Below are positions 5,336-5,598 of a DNA stretch of 5,598 bases, in pieces. The position numbers were made by a program, and so were the translations under genes. The stretch lies in contig JAITHF010000275.1 of assembly GCA_031280115.1 (NCBI GenBank), forward strand, positions 1 through 5,598. The letters run 5' to 3'. The notes under the pieces were generated by a model. The model worked only from the letters and a program-made list of their open reading frames with translations. It searched no databases and was not told the DNA's origin. Each line of letters starts with the position of its first letter. Position 1 is the first letter of the stretch. Origin of the DNA: Spirochaetaceae bacterium. GTDB taxonomy: Bacteria; Spirochaetota; Spirochaetia; Treponematales; Breznakiellaceae.

Positions 5336-5365
5336 AGCATACCCGTGGGAAAACAAAAAAGGCAA
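5336..5365 (-). promoter_or_regulatory. Candidate promoter for the M23-PEGA operon
   Basis: On the minus strand TTGCCT (5365-5360), an 18-base spacer and TATGCT (5341-5336) resemble sigma-70 boxes. The -35 box sits in the last bases of the ferredoxin terminator stem. The -10 box covers the upstream ATG at 5340, so use of this promoter would require translation from 5289. The -10 hexamer and spacer equal those proposed before the SUMF1-like gene. Confidence 0.35.
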
Positions 5366-5381
5366 GGGCCTATCCCTTGCC
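5351..5381 (-). terminator. Rho-independent terminator of the ferredoxin gene
   Basis: On the minus strand GGCAAGGG, a 5-base loop and CCCTTGCC (5381 down to 5361) are followed by TTTTTTGTTT. The 8-bp perfect stem and T tract lie 24 bases after the ferredoxin stop, giving that gene an independent transcript end. Confidence 0.9.
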
Positions 5382-5404
5382 TTACGGTCTTTTGCGCGGC
5401 GGCC

Positions 5405-5578
5405 TCAGTCTACTTTTTTAATAGCTTCAGTCGGGCAGGCTTCGGCGCATTTGCCGCAGTCCTCACATTTTGCTGGATCAATGACCTGGATGCCGTCTTT
5501 TTCGGAGATAGCTTCCTTTTCACATTCATCCACACAGCTTCCGCAGTTGGCACAATCTTCAGTGATTTTGTACGCCAT
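5405..5578 (-). CDS. 2[4Fe-4S] ferredoxin, clostridial type
   Basis: The 57-residue acidic protein begins MAYKITEDC and ends EAIKKVD. It has two cysteine motifs: C9-x2-C12-x2-C15-x3-C19 and C38-x2-C41-x2-C44-x3-C48-Pro. Each cluster takes three cysteines from one motif and the fourth from the other, giving two [4Fe-4S] clusters in a small soluble cytoplasmic electron carrier. Typical partners in anaerobes are pyruvate:ferredoxin oxidoreductase and hydrogenases; none is encoded here. The length matches the family's usual 55-60 residues. One oddity is that Cys19 is followed by Glu where a Pro is usual, while the second motif keeps its Pro. The start is well supported by GAGAGAGG (5586-5593) seven bases upstream. 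A terminator follows closely, so the gene is probably transcribed alone or as the last gene of a unit outside the window. Confidence 0.95.
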   Translation of the reverse strand: MAYKITEDCANCGSCVDECEKEAISEKDGIQVIDPAKCEDCGKCAEACPTEAIKKVD

Positions 5579-5585
5579 ATAAATA

Positions 5586-5593
5586 CCTCTCTC
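5586..5593 (-). promoter_or_regulatory. Ribosome-binding site of the ferredoxin gene
   Basis: On the minus strand GAGAGAGG ends seven bases before the ATG at 5578. It fixes the start of this short gene. The promoter lies outside the window. Confidence 0.75.
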
Positions 5594-5598
5594 GGTTT

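Overview
The window looks like spirochaete chromosome, most probably a Treponema of the gut or termite-gut type. This is inferred from gene content: a BspA-type leucine-rich-repeat (LRR) surface protein with a C-terminal module I associate with treponemes, a secreted SUMF1-like protein, a PEGA-like secreted protein beside a LysM-like/M23 peptidase, and a small clostridial-type ferredoxin. GC is moderately high, with A- or T-rich leaders. No rRNA, tRNA, transposase, CRISPR array or phage gene was seen.

Layout. Positions 1-685 (+) hold the 3' part of an LRR gene made of 69-bp repeats. A 2-bp insertion near 171-178 breaks its frame. Positions 686-1330 have no convincing gene but are highly structured. 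Two copies of a roughly 170-bp repeat (A, 694-865; B, 1101-1272) flank six tandem 21-bp units (929-1054). The hairpins of A and B keep their pairing although the stem sequences differ. A strong sigma-70-like promoter overlaps the right edge of copy B and leads into prfH (1331-2029, +), a ribosome-rescue release factor without its usual rtcB partner in view. A secreted SUMF1/FGE-fold protein follows (2154-3035, +). It lacks both catalytic cysteines expected of a formylglycine-generating enzyme.

The right half is on the minus strand. From right to left it holds a 57-residue 2[4Fe-4S] ferredoxin (5405-5578) with its own terminator, then an exported M23 metallopeptidase with a LysM-like segment (4348-5289), then a secreted protein with two PEGA-like domains (3269-4255). 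The last two probably form one transcription unit for cell-envelope work, ending at a clear terminator at 3092-3117 that also separates it from the convergent SUMF1-like gene.

The most unusual material is the noncoding block 686-1330. The covarying hairpins and the 21-bp array, whose period is two DNA helical turns, are not explained by any gene I can identify.
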